In this document: positions 24,239 through 35,354 of the stretch, piece after piece
Numbering within the stretch: the first letter of the stretch is position 1
Layout of the letters: the number at the start of each line of letters is the position of its first letter
Assembly (NCBI GenBank): GCA_003254925.1
Contig: QANZ01039871.1
Span: forward strand, 32,178 to 96,177
Direction of reading: 5' to 3'
DNA: 64,000 bases
Source: Chamaecrista fasciculata
Lineage: Eukaryota; Streptophyta; Magnoliopsida; Fabales; Fabaceae
Position numbers and translations under genes: made by a program
The notes under the pieces: model-generated
Told to the model about the DNA's origin: nothing
The model's database searches: none
Seen by the model: the letters and a program-made list of their open reading frames with translations, nothing else

Positions 24239-24792
24239 ATATAATGCACTATAGAGGATTCAAATTAGTGCTCCTATGGTACTAGTCTTTCTGGATCAAT
24301 AAATTGTTGCGAGTCTTGGTGGCTAGTTCAATCGTTATATTTGTAGAGACACCCTCGTGGATAGCGCCCCGCATCGATTTATCACGGAAAAGTTGAAATC
24401 ATTTTGTAAAATCCTGAAAATTATGATTGTAATTTGACTAATTTCAATTGTTTTCGGTTGTGTACCATTTACTTTATGATGCACATATATATGTCGTCAG
24501 TTTCGTACAATACAATACTGTAACAACTTCTCAAGTCTTTTTCTTTTGTCAGAACAGAATTTTCATTCTATAAAAACAAAGGGAGAGTATTACAATAACA
24601 GAGACTCAGTATTATAAAAGAAATGACATTAAACTCTCTTTAACTTGCACTCTACCATGTAAAGATAGTTATATAGAAAAAACGATACTTAAAGTCGCAT
24701 TAAAGAAGAAAAATCTCACCAAAGCAACATACACAGTAGAGATGATAATCTTTCTCATAAATGGAGATTTTGTGGGATGTGATTACATTATC

Positions 24793-24819
24793 TGGCAAGA
24801 GTACATTATCGGGCAAAGG
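24793..24819. repeat. Short copy of PAT17 exon 10 sequence
   Basis: These 27 bases (TGGCAAGAGTACATTATC then GGGCAAAGG) match 23797-23823 in PAT17 exon 10 with a single difference. The copy also contains a tandem TACATTATC(T/G)GGCAA unit just upstream (from 24785). Confidence 0.6.
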
Positions 24820-25550
24820 GAAAAAAATTTCCCGCGTGATTGGGGATGTGATTAAATTTTACCCTGAATATAATTTGGGATGGGGATGGGGAGTATACCC
24901 CTTGCTTCGCAGAGTTCTCAATCCCGAATTAAATATTATTATAATTACAAACATTCGTTATCTATTAGATTTAATTTTATAGATTAATTTTCAACTCTTA
25001 CACTGACATATATATAATATTCCAAAATCCATCTTTCACTCATTCAATTTACCCTAATAGCCCCAGTAATAAAAACTTTACCCTAATAACCACGTGCCTT
25101 TACTTGTTTTGATTAGGGGTGTGCCAAGAGTCTAGGTCCATATTAGTTTTATTTATTGCTGCTAAGATAATAATTGTTTATTTGGAATGAGCCCCTCCAG
25201 ATTGCCTTCAATTTGTGTTTATTGTTGAATTATGTATTTTAATCCAATGTATTCTTAGTTTTCCATTGAAAAAAAATTATACCGTAGAGAATCAGAGAAT
25301 GGGGATGTGAGAAAATCTATCTCCAAGACAGAGATCATGGACGGGGACATTGTCCTGGAATACTTATAATAGAACTGTTACCAAAAAAAAATACACATCA
25401 AAAGATATGAAAAAAAAAATCAGCATTACCTAGTGAAATCTCTAAACATTAACTTTACCCAAAACAGATCTTCTCATTTTTGTATGCAATCTCTAAACAT
25501 TATTTTTATGAATATATTTATATTTAAAAATTTACTTTTTAAAATTTATA

Positions 25551-25958
25551 GGTTAAAGTGCACTTTTGGTACCATAATTTTGGTAAAAGTCATAATTTGG
25601 TCTCATAACTTTTTTTATTGCAATTTTGGTCTCATAACTTCTGAAAACATCCCACAGTTGGTCTTAAGCTGATTTTCATCCATTTTCTACCGTTAAAAAT
25701 GATCTGATATACTGAGTTGAATGATGACGTGGCAAATATAGGTGAAGTGAATTTAACGGCAGATAATGAGTGGAAATCAGATTAGGACCAATGGTGAGAC
25801 ATTTTCAGAAGTTATGAGACCAAAATTGCAACAAACAAAGTTATGAGACTAAATTGAGACCTTTGCCAAAGTTATGGGATCAAAATTGCAATAAAAAAAA
25901 TTATGGGACCAAATTGAGACCTTTGTCAAAGTTATGAGACTAAAAGTGCACTTCAGCC
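25551..25958. mobile_element. Mutator-type MITE, family B copy 1
   Basis: 408 bp. Left end GGTTAAAGTGCACTTTTGGT; right end AAAAGTGCACTTCAGCC. The 9-bp target duplication AAATTTATA (25542-25550 and 25959-25967) is exact. The arms consist of repeats of a GTC(C/T)CATAACTTTTTTTGTTGC-like unit. Confidence 0.93.
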
Positions 25959-26613
25959 AAATTTATATAATATCTATACCTCTAATTATAAATTTTAATT
26001 TTTTAATGTTTAGAATTAAACTATAAAAACAATCTAATATTTAAAATTAGATACATTAGTGACCCTAGATTAGATATACACTATATACATGATACATCTA
26101 TTCACTCATTAAAAACAATTTACTATAACTCTTGGGACTGTTTTTGTATTTGAGCAAAAACACAACAGGAGCTATTTGCAATTTGAGCAAAGTTCAAAGA
26201 GAGGTTTTCTTTTTTCTTCAATTCGCGAACGGTACTGCACACACTCGAAATCGGAGGCGCTGGGTTGTGAACGGAGAAGACGCACAGGTGGTCTCGTCGC
26301 CGGCGGTTTGTACAGACACCATCGGCGCGGTGGAGCTTGACTTCCGGCAGATTTGAGCACGGAAAACGGCGGCCTTTTCTGGGTATTTTCGCATAGAATT
26401 TTGAAGTGTTTGCATGACATATCCGTCGATTTTAAGTTCTTACATCTAAATTTTTAATTTATTATTACTTTGCTTGAGGAAAATAGTAGAAGTATTAGCA
26501 TTACCTCGTGGAATCGCCCTATTTGTTATTGTCATGGATCGTATGGTTTACAAGATATCACTAGGGTTTTTGTATGTTGATACAGATTTGTCAAAGCTAC
26601 TTGGGTATAAAGG

Positions 26614-29600
26614 ATGATCTATACAGCAATTGACACATTTTACCTCACGGACGAGCAGCTAAAGAATTCACCTTCCCGGAAAGATGGTATAGATGAAGCC
26701 ACTGAAACCACTCTGAGGATATATGGTTGCGATCTCATCCAAGAAAGTGGCATTTTGCTTCGGTTGTATCCTTATTTTATTTTATTGGCTTTTTAATCTT
26801 CTGTGTATTTGTTGGTGTCTGTACATTCTTTTACATTAAAATTCAAAATGTTCCCTTAATTGTCTGGCAGACCACAAGCAGTCATGGCTACTGGGCAGGT
26901 TCTTTTTCACCGTTTTTACTGTAAGAAGTCTTTTGCGCGGTTCAATGTGAAGGTCATTATCTTTATGTAGTACTTAATTGCCCTCCTCTTTCTTTTCTAA
27001 TTTTGTTTTCCTCTCTTTTCATGGTCTTTTTTTGATGTTTGGACTTTGGAGATAAATAATTTAGTCAAAGTGATCATAGCATGTTTTTCACATTTTTTTC
27101 CCCTTATAACTGATTACACACTTTTAAGATCGTCTGTGTAGTTGATTGTAGTGGTGACTAACATTGTTGTTCTCTTTATCCACTTAAACATAACAGAAAA
27201 TCATTTAGTATTTTTAAATATTTCAGTGAGACTGATTAGCTCTTTTTACAGAAAGTTGCTGCTAGTTGTGTATGGCTTGCTTCAAAACTGGAAGAAAATC
27301 CCAGGAAAGCTAGACAAGTAATCATTGTTTTTCAAAGAATGGAATGTAGGAGGGAGAAATTACCAATAGAGCATTTGGACTTGTATTCCAAGGTCAGAAG
27401 CTTTTGTTCTGTGTGTATTTATGTGTGACATACAAACATATAAGTTATAACTATGGTTATCAAGATTGAGATCCACGATCTGAGATTGAGAACTTGATAT
27501 GCTTAATTTTTCCAAATCGTTCTGAGGATCGTAGATGTATAATATCGTGATAGGATTGCAATCGTAGAATCGCAAGATCCTAGCAACTTCTATTTTTTTT
27601 TTCTTTTTTCCTTTTTTTTGGGTTTTGGAGCTATAAAATGCAATTGCGGGGCAATCTTTATTATTTGGAAAGGAAAAGACGAAGAAAGCAAGATTTAGAT
27701 GTGATGTTGGGTTTTCAAAATAGGTAAAAGCTTTTTCATTGTTCGTGATCTGTTACTGTATGTCATTATCTGTTATTCATTGACATACATCATCATTTGT
27801 GAATCACTGTAAGTATCGTTTGAAGTTCAAGACTCTTGTTTTCTTTTTTAGGCACTGAGTCACTTGCTATTCTTCAGTTTTTAAAGCCTAACTATTTGGT
27901 TGGATTTTCCAGATCTCCAATTTTACTTCTAGGGTTGTTGTGTGAAGTCTCTATCTTCAATTGTGATAAAGTATTTGTTAATCACTGTTAAATAATTTAC
28001 TACTTGAGAATGAAAAGTGAATTTAGTAATTAATATACTTTATTATAGTATATTATTTTTTAAAAGATAGGATCTTAAGATCTTCGATCCGATTTTGTGT
28101 TCCTTCCGATCCTTTGAAAAATTTCGATCTTTATAACTTTGGTTATACCTCTTGTCTTTCTTTTTCATTAATGATTTTCTTGTTGAAAGTTGTTCTTTTG
28201 CTTTACCATGAACAGAAATATGTAGATTTGAAAATGGAGTTGAGTAGAACAGAGAGACATATTCTGAAAGAAATGGGATTTATTTGTCATGTTGAGCATC
28301 CTCATAAATTTATATCAAACTACCTTGCTACCCTTGAGACACCTGAAGAATTGAGGCAAGAAGCTTGGAATCTGGCTAATGACAGGTAAGGATTTGCGGT
28401 TGTTGATCCTAATATTTATGTTTATTCTCACCTTGGGATCAGTCCTCATTCTACCCGTTTTTCTGTTGACTGATCCCAATTGTCTCTTAATTTCTGTTAT
28501 ATTCTATCTTTTGTAACCTGGCAAAAATGTAAAGTTAAATAGGGATCTTGAGGTCATATCAGTCATCCTATACTGTCAAAATCTTATCTAACCTTGAACC
28601 TTCCCGGGCCAGGAAGAAAGAAAGTAGTAATTCAATTTTGGTATAAAACAAGTCATGACTCATTGATAGTGATGGTATAGGTGTTATCTTTCTTTTTCCC
28701 CTTTCCCTTTGGATATGTAGTGTGAATATTGCATATTCTGATGTGATCAAGCACATCAGAATAGCTAGACTGCAATGCATGTGTGATTGGTTATGGATTG
28801 TATTTCTTGTCTCTTGTGTAAACCGTGATTGCTATTTATAATTTAATTCTCCAAACTCTTCCTGGTGCAGCTTGCGCACTACATTGTGTGTGCGATTTAA
28901 AAGTGAGGTTGTGGCTTGTGGAGTTGTATATGCTGCTGCTCGTAGGTTCCAAGTACCTCTTCCTGAGAACCCACCTTGGTGGAAGGCATTTGATGCCGAG
29001 AAATCTGGGATAGATGAAGTCTGTAGGGTTCTGGCTCACTTGTATAGCCTTCCAAAGGCACAATACATGGCAGTCTGCAAGGATGGAGACTCGTTTACTT
29101 TCTCCAACAAATCAACAGAATCACAATCTCTGGTCACACCAAAGGTGATGGCTACTTCCTCTTGAGTTTGACTTTTTTCTTACCCCTTGTAGACTATGAT
29201 GCAGTGGATTGTTCATGCTGTGTCTTGGTGGTAGGGCTAGATTGTTGCAGGCGCGTTTTTTATTTGGGCCAACTTGAAGGTTTGATCTAATGTACTCTTA
29301 GATTACGTCGCCATTTTTGTAGGATGTTCCGCAGAGTAGCCCACCAGCTGATATTTTGACTTCAGTGACAAAGGGAGCTCCAGGGGAATCTTGTGTTGAA
29401 ATTAGCAGTAGCAAAGGTGCATTGGTAAAGCAAGCTATTGATAAGCTGAAAGAGTCTAAGGTTGATGATGATTCCAAGAACACGGCTACCGAGGGAGAGG
29501 CAAGAGATGAACCCTTGGTGAAATCAAAATCTGACCGTAAAGTAGAGACAAGTGGGGGGGAGTCACGCAGAGAAAGGGAAAGGGACAGGGACAGAACAAA

Positions 29601-29997
29601 AGCCCGAGATCGTGATAGAGGAAGGGATTCAGACAGAGAACGAGATCGAGAGGAGGCTGATAGGGATAAAGTCAAGGACCGTGGTCACCGATCGAGAGAC
29701 AGAACAAAAGATTCAGGTTTTTTATTTTTTATTTTGATATTTTGTCTGGTTATCTCTAGACTCTGTTGAGTATTTTATGCTTAAGATGATTTTTTTTTTC
29801 TTTGTTTGCAGGACATTCTGAGAAATCAAAATATCATTCATCCCGTGGTATGAGACTTTCATGGATTCAACATTTGTTTTCCTTTTGGTAATCAGATTTT
29901 TCATTTTTCTAACACATTTTCATTTTCATTTTCAGATCGTGACTACTATGCCACCTCTTATTCTTCAAGGGAGAAGGATCGACATAGACATCATTGA
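26614..29997 (+). CDS. CYCL1-1: Cyclin-L (arginine-rich cyclin, RCY1/MOS12-type)
   Basis: Eight coding exons: 26614-26765, 26871-26952, 27252-27392, 28216-28385, 28871-29144, 29323-29716, 29812-29847, 29936-29997; 436 aa. Two cyclin folds span about residues 25-250, with [20 protein letters not shown] at the start, [17 protein letters not shown] and [20 protein letters not shown]. The tail (about 350-436) is rich in Arg-Asp/Arg-Glu dipeptides and ends RHRHH, as in cyclin L. Cyclin L pairs with CDK11/CDKG kinases in the nucleus and affects pre-mRNA splicing; the Arabidopsis protein (MOS12) is needed for splicing of some immune receptor transcripts. The first intron's donor is GTATCC. Intron 3 carries a 690-bp hAT-type element. 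A non-coding 5' exon is likely. Confidence 0.93.
27452..28141. mobile_element. hAT-type element inside cyclin-L intron 3
   Basis: Ends TATGGTTATCAAGAT and, complemented from the right, CAAAGTTATAAAGAT. The 8-bp target duplication is GTTATAAC (27444-27451) and GTTATACC (28142-28149), 7 of 8 identical. Repeated GATCC/GATCG and AATCG words lie inside both ends. The terminus is related to the element in RBK2 (CAAGGTTGTCAAAATC). It fills most of the intron. Confidence 0.7.
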
Positions 29998-31399
29998 CCT
30001 CTTATTCTTCCATGATTCAGAACGATCAACAGAACTAGTTTTGTACTGAAATCACTCTTCAACTGATACAAATGCATGCCTTTACACTTTACGAAACAAT
30101 TCTATAACCCTTATCTCAGCCAGGAATGGCGGTTCTTGTATGACCCTTATTGTTGGAAAAAGAATACTATTCATTCTATTTATGTGAATAATTAACTCAA
30201 AATTACCTGTTATTGGAAGTTTTGATGTTTGCTTACAGATCAGTACAAAAAAAATTACTCGCAAGAATTACAGCCCCAATCAAAGTAATGGCGACATATA
30301 GGCATTTGACTTTGCCATATTTTTTCTTTTTTTCTGGAAATGATTTATTATTTTTTAAGACTGAAGAGTTTAAGTCTGTAACCTAACAAATGAATATCTT
30401 TTAAATTTAAAACTTAACTGAATTATCGTTTTAAATTAGATTATATATTTGTTATTAAAATAATAAATTGCGTCATATATAAAGAGAGTGGTGTTCAATT
30501 CTATGAATACAGTTTCCAGTTACAGATATTTAACTCATGCCCCGTCATATATATAGCATTTGGTTGTAGATCTGGAGTACGTAGTTATTCGTTCCGTCAT
30601 ACCTGATCATTGTTGTGCAAAGATCCAATTTTACTTATCAAGACATGCATATAAATTTGTTTAAAATAAAACTCAAATATAAAGGGTATATATAACTACA
30701 AGTAGAATGTATTGACACAATTCCAAGCCAGACACAATCAGGCAGGTTTTCTCAGCAGAATGGTGTGGAAACAGGCACCTAATTTCTATCACACATAAAT
30801 AACACAAATTATAGTTTAAAACACACTTAAAGACCATATTATCTAAAAGTAACGAATTAGTGCAACCCATCATCCATCACAGTATCCTCTTACGACAGCA
30901 TGAACATCCCATTAATCGCCGCTTGAGTTTTGGTCTGATTGCAACTTACTAACTTGAGATCCCAACAAGGTTGAGACGCAGATCCAAATGCCCTCACTAG
31001 TCACTAGTAACTTTCTTTTCATCATTATAGGTTCTTGCAAAACTTAAAGGAAGGTGGGTTCAAGCAAAATGGTGGTCGAATAAGACAAGGTCATACATTT
31101 ACGCAGTCAGCATTCATTCAATACAATGTTAGTAAGTAAACATCATAATATTTTAAATTCTCAGCGTTCTTTCACACCGTGACCCATAATTTGTGACTTG
31201 TGAGGATACATTATATCACCGTAACATCCAGAAGATCAGCATATGAAGAAATGAGTTCCCCAAAGAATCTCAGGCGCCCTTCCTATTCAACAAATCAACA
31301 GTAATCTACAGTCCAGCAAATTTAAGACAATAGCTTGCGTACAATGTTGCACAATATGCAAATGCTTCCACTCCAATTGGAAACAAAGCTATGAATTGT
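29998..31399. other. Convergent 3' regions of cyclin-L and TRAPPC6
   Basis: Two genes face each other across 1.4 kb. Only 3' UTR-like and AT-rich sequence is seen; no exon can be supported. Confidence 0.5.
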
Positions 31400-33365
31400 T
31401 CAAGCTTTTATGCGGACCACAAATGAACCTGCTCAGTGATGTACAAAATGACAAAGATTAGAGAAAATCATTCAAAGGCAAATCTCCAAACACAAACAAA
31501 AAATCATATCGACATGTTAAAATTCCAAATCCAGTTGAAATGCTAATGTAAGTAGTGACTCGAGTAAGAATCTGAATGCTGAAAAAAGGATATGCCTAAT
31601 AGAAGATGCTTTCATAGACATCAAAAGCAAGACCAAATTAGCCACAATTGGAGGTCTGAGTGAGCGAGCAAACAACCTAGTTGAGATTTGTATGGAAATT
31701 GGAGGTTTTTAGGTGTCCTCTAGAAACAAATGCACTCTTAATATTTCGCTCCAAACTGAAAGGACCCAGACATAACATCAAACTCTAGATATAACTTTTC
31801 GACAGGATTATCATCAAGCTGGATCTTATTTGATTGTGAGAAGACCATTTATTGATGCTTAACTTATTTCAGAGATAATCAGTCACAGCTAAGCAATGAT
31901 TAGTTCTTTTCTCAAGATACATATAGAAAAAAAAATGAGAAGATCCATACATGCTGGAAGATTAGATATATCTGCAGAGACGGCACAAGGAATTCCCAAG
32001 TTTGAAAGAGCTCCTCTAATGATCCCACAGGGGAAATAAAGATGCATGCTCATTGCATGTGCTGCTTTGCTTTCAGCTGTCATCACAGAATTATCTTCAA
32101 CTGAACTGCCATTGTCAACTGATGGATCAATTGACATGTGTGCAAGCCAGCGAAATTTATTATCCTGCAACACAAAGGTACCCTGGAGCAAATGCAAATT
32201 GTGCTTTAGAGGCAGCCAGGGAAAACATATACAACTCCTGTATAGTTCAGTTCAGAAACTCACCCTGTGATTTGTCTTCAAGTTGTCAATCTGCTTCTTA
32301 AAGAGCTCAGACCAGAAATCCTTGCAGATGAACTTGATAGCCTCCAGGTGATCACTGAACCGAGGCCTCTCCATGGTGTACCTATAACCATTTCTCTCAA
32401 TTAATAAAAATTACAAGATACTCATTATAGAAAGCTATAACTAGAGTTGAATATAAAATCATTAGTGCATCACAATTATAACCCATCAAATAATCAATAT
32501 CTTGCAATGATATTAAAGGTCTTTTTTCAAATTTGACATTAATCAAAGCATCATCCGTTTGTTTGTCTTTGTTTAGAGCTTCAATTTCCTTTTCTCAATA
32601 AAGAAACCACGTGACAAAATTAATAGAAACGGAAGATCAGGGCGTGGCGTGGAATAATCCAGATTTTCTTTTTCGGAGATTGATTTCAAAGCATATTTTG
32701 TTTTGAAAATGCGTCCTAATTCCATAATTATATAGAGAGACATAAATTCTCTACAAGAGCCCTGTATCCCATTGAAAGTATATATCAAATGCTCATATGT
32801 CAATGACATAAGTTGTTGTTGGTGAAACAGAAGAAATTGGCAGTCTGCAGACCCAAGTTTTACAAGAAGTAATTTGATTCAGCACAGGCTTTTTTAACAA
32901 CTACTAGAAAAGCTGTACATCCATACCGGCGTTTACATGAACAACTGATGACATTGTTAATTTATAATAAAACACAAGACAAATTTAATTTGGAGGAGGA
33001 ATAATAAGTAGTCAGAGACCACTAAAACCAGATTACTGCATATTTTCTCTAGGAGAAATTTCATCATAAAAGTTCATCCAATTGAACATTAGAGATCTAT
33101 AGAACCAAAAACAGTTGCATTATTGAGGAATCTGTGTCCACACTAAAGAAAAAAAAAGGAAAAGAAATCGAATAGAGAGATCACGATGATAAGAGAGAAA
33201 GTAAACTGTAAACCTTTCGGAAAGCTGGTGACCAACTTGATATCCAATGGCCTCGATCCTGCGAGCGGCGAGCTCAGGCTTATTGGCGTAGAATCGATTG
33301 CAATAAGACGCTACCATCTCCGTAAGAAGACTATCTACGCAACTCTCAGACACTTCCCTCACCAT
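31400..33365 (-). CDS. TRAPPC6: TRAPP complex subunit 6 (Trs33/TRAPPC6)
   Basis: Four exons read leftwards: 33365-33214, 32381-32264, 32182-31951, 31428-31400; 176 aa. TRAPP is a tethering complex and Rab exchange factor at the Golgi; Trs33/TRAPPC6 is a core small subunit of the Bet3 fold. Diagnostic parts: [114 protein letters not shown] at the end. The last exon adds only nine residues and was found by matching the family's conserved end. An in-frame ATG 12 codons upstream (33401) exists, but the family normally starts at the Met just before REVSES. Corresponds to Arabidopsis At3g05000 (from memory). Confidence 0.94.
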
Positions 33366-33784
33366 TTTTCTCGTTCTCTCTTTCGTTTTCCCTGTAACCA
33401 AACAGATATACTCACTCGCTCTGATTTGTCACTCGATTTGCTTCCTCTTCTTCCGATCCAAACTCGCCTAAGCCGGAAAATTGGAAATTTCTTCTTCCTG
33501 GTTCCTTTGTCCTTGTCCTCAAAATAATAGCTATAAACTACTAAGGATTCTTTTTTGATTTTCTGTATTTTTTCTTTTTGCTCAGAACAAAGTATTCGAA
33601 ATGGAATTTGCAGAAAAACAGGACCAGGAGGAAGATCAGCATCCGAAACGGGCTTTAGCCCACTGGCAATACATGGGTTAAGATTTCCGGCCCAATAAAG
33701 GTTTAAGATCCATCATTATCGTCGCCATCAATCATCATCAAAATGTGTTAAAAGTTAAAACTTAAATACTATGATGCAAAATTA

Positions 33785-34196
33785 ATGCCTGTTATCCTTG
33801 ATGGACCCCCGGCACAAGACGTTCCAATGGGAGTTTAGTCTCGAATAGAGCCTCTGAAGTCTAAGTATTTTAGCAAGGTAACGGTATATCAAACATTAGT
33901 TAGTTCATACCTGAGTGAGTCCTTTATTTATAATGCTTGGGAGACGTTGTTTTCCTAAATTTGTTATGTAGGCAATCATGGCTTGTAGGCTCGTTGCATA
34001 GGGTGGGTCCCCTAGCGTTCGTGTGTGTCTACTACCTGTGGTCCCAACGGCTCTAATGCTAACGTGTACAAGGCCATTAGAAATCCCCCTGAGATTTTCG
34101 ACCGTTAGGCTCTTGCAAGTTCGCTGGCTCGTGTGATGGCTCCTGAGCCTTTTATGCTTATTGGGCTGTGTTCTATCAATTAGGTCTATTGGGCCA
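33785..34196. mobile_element. Possible solo-LTR-like fossil fragment
   Basis: About 410 bases differ from their surroundings: less AT-rich, starting near TGCCTGTTATCC and ending near GGGCCA, with an internal CCTTTATTTATAATGC stretch like the promoter and start of some plant LTRs. No internal retrotransposon genes and no clear target duplication were seen. Broken or solo at best, age unknown. Weakly supported. Confidence 0.25.
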
Positions 34197-34257
34197 TACT
34201 CTATAAAAAATTACGAAAGAATGTTGATAAAAATAAAATAGAAAAATGACCAAATAA

Positions 34258-34281
34258 CAATAATAATAATAATAATAATAA
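34258..34281. repeat. (AAT)n microsatellite
   Basis: About eight uninterrupted AAT/TAA triplets. Confidence 0.9.
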
Positions 34282-35354
34282 AGAACCAATATATATTGGA
34301 AATGATGAGATGAGATGATCAAGATAGCCTCACAAGTCTCACCTAATCAAGTTGTTAATTCTCTTAAAGATGTCAAGCCAAAAAAATTCTCTTAAAGATG
34401 ATTTTTTTTTCTGGTGACTCTTAAAGATGATGTTTTGGTTACTTATTTTATGTACTCATCTAAATTTTTTTTTATAAACAGTATCTGATATTATATATAA
34501 AATTATTGTTAAATGATAGATAATGTAAAAATAATAAGTTGCCATATTTTGTATTATTAAGAGTTAAGTACATGAATAATTTTTATTTTCTATATTACAA
34601 ACATGTCTAACCATGTGTAAAAATTGGTACAATTTTATCATAAAAAAATCATTTAGTTAATAGTTTTCATGATAACAATCTCAATCTTTAAGATTAAGAT
34701 AAACTTTGTATAAGAAAATATTCAATAAAAAATTTTTCATCCTTTTCCCTAAAGTGAAACGCCAACTAAATTGATAAATGGAAGTTGGGATGGGAATCCA
34801 AATTGACATGATAAATCCCTATTTCCATCATCCAAAATAAATTCGCCTTCTTCCTCATTCATATTCCTCACTTTTTGATTCACACTCATACCTATAGATT
34901 ATTCTCAAACTATCAATATTGCCGCGTCAATTTTAACAAAATTCAGAAGACTTAACAAAAGTTCCTTTTCTTTTTTGTCATAAAAGTACTTTAACAGTAA
35001 GTTTTATTTACATTTTTTCCTTGTATAAGTAATCATACAAAACAAATTCTTTCTATTATAATTAATTTTGCCAAAAAAAACGTCAGTCACCTCAATTATG
35101 TCATGACATTTTCCACCAATAACAGTAGACAAGTATCATTTGCAATATATTTCATGTGTTTCCTTTACAATCTCTCCATATGGGTAATTTTGCACATAAG
35201 CAAGCTAGGGTAATGATAATTGTGGATTTAATAGGTCATAATGAAGATGAGTGACCCTCTCCTTTATAATATACAATGGAGTTATGCCTAACCTTGTGCT
35301 ACTAACAAGCTCAAAGCAAATTCAAAACTTTAGCAGCTGCATGAATGGCAAGCA

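Larger units (their letters stand above)
24239..26613. other. Intergenic and cyclin-L 5' leader
   Basis: Holds a G-rich repeat-like tract near 24740-25380 (GGGATGGGGATGGGG), a family B MITE, and from about 26130 the leader of cyclin-L, probably with an intron ending at TACAG 26585. No other gene. Confidence 0.5.
33366..35354. other. TRAPPC6 promoter side and intergenic DNA
   Basis: Contains the leader and promoter of TRAPPC6, a possible old LTR-like stretch (about 33785-34200), an (AAT)n microsatellite at 34258-34281 and otherwise AT-rich DNA with no gene. The end (about 35280-35354) is 3' UTR of VAP27-2. Confidence 0.5.

Noticed and set aside
24740-25380. G-rich GGGATGGGGATGGGG tract as a G-quadruplex gene regulator or full hAT element
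   Set aside because: Ends and target duplication could not be defined, and it lies far from any start codon; left as a decayed repeat-like tract.
29298-29675. 125-aa Ser/Leu-rich open frame on the minus strand
   Set aside because: Antisense of the Arg/Asp-rich tail of cyclin-L; no splice or domain support.
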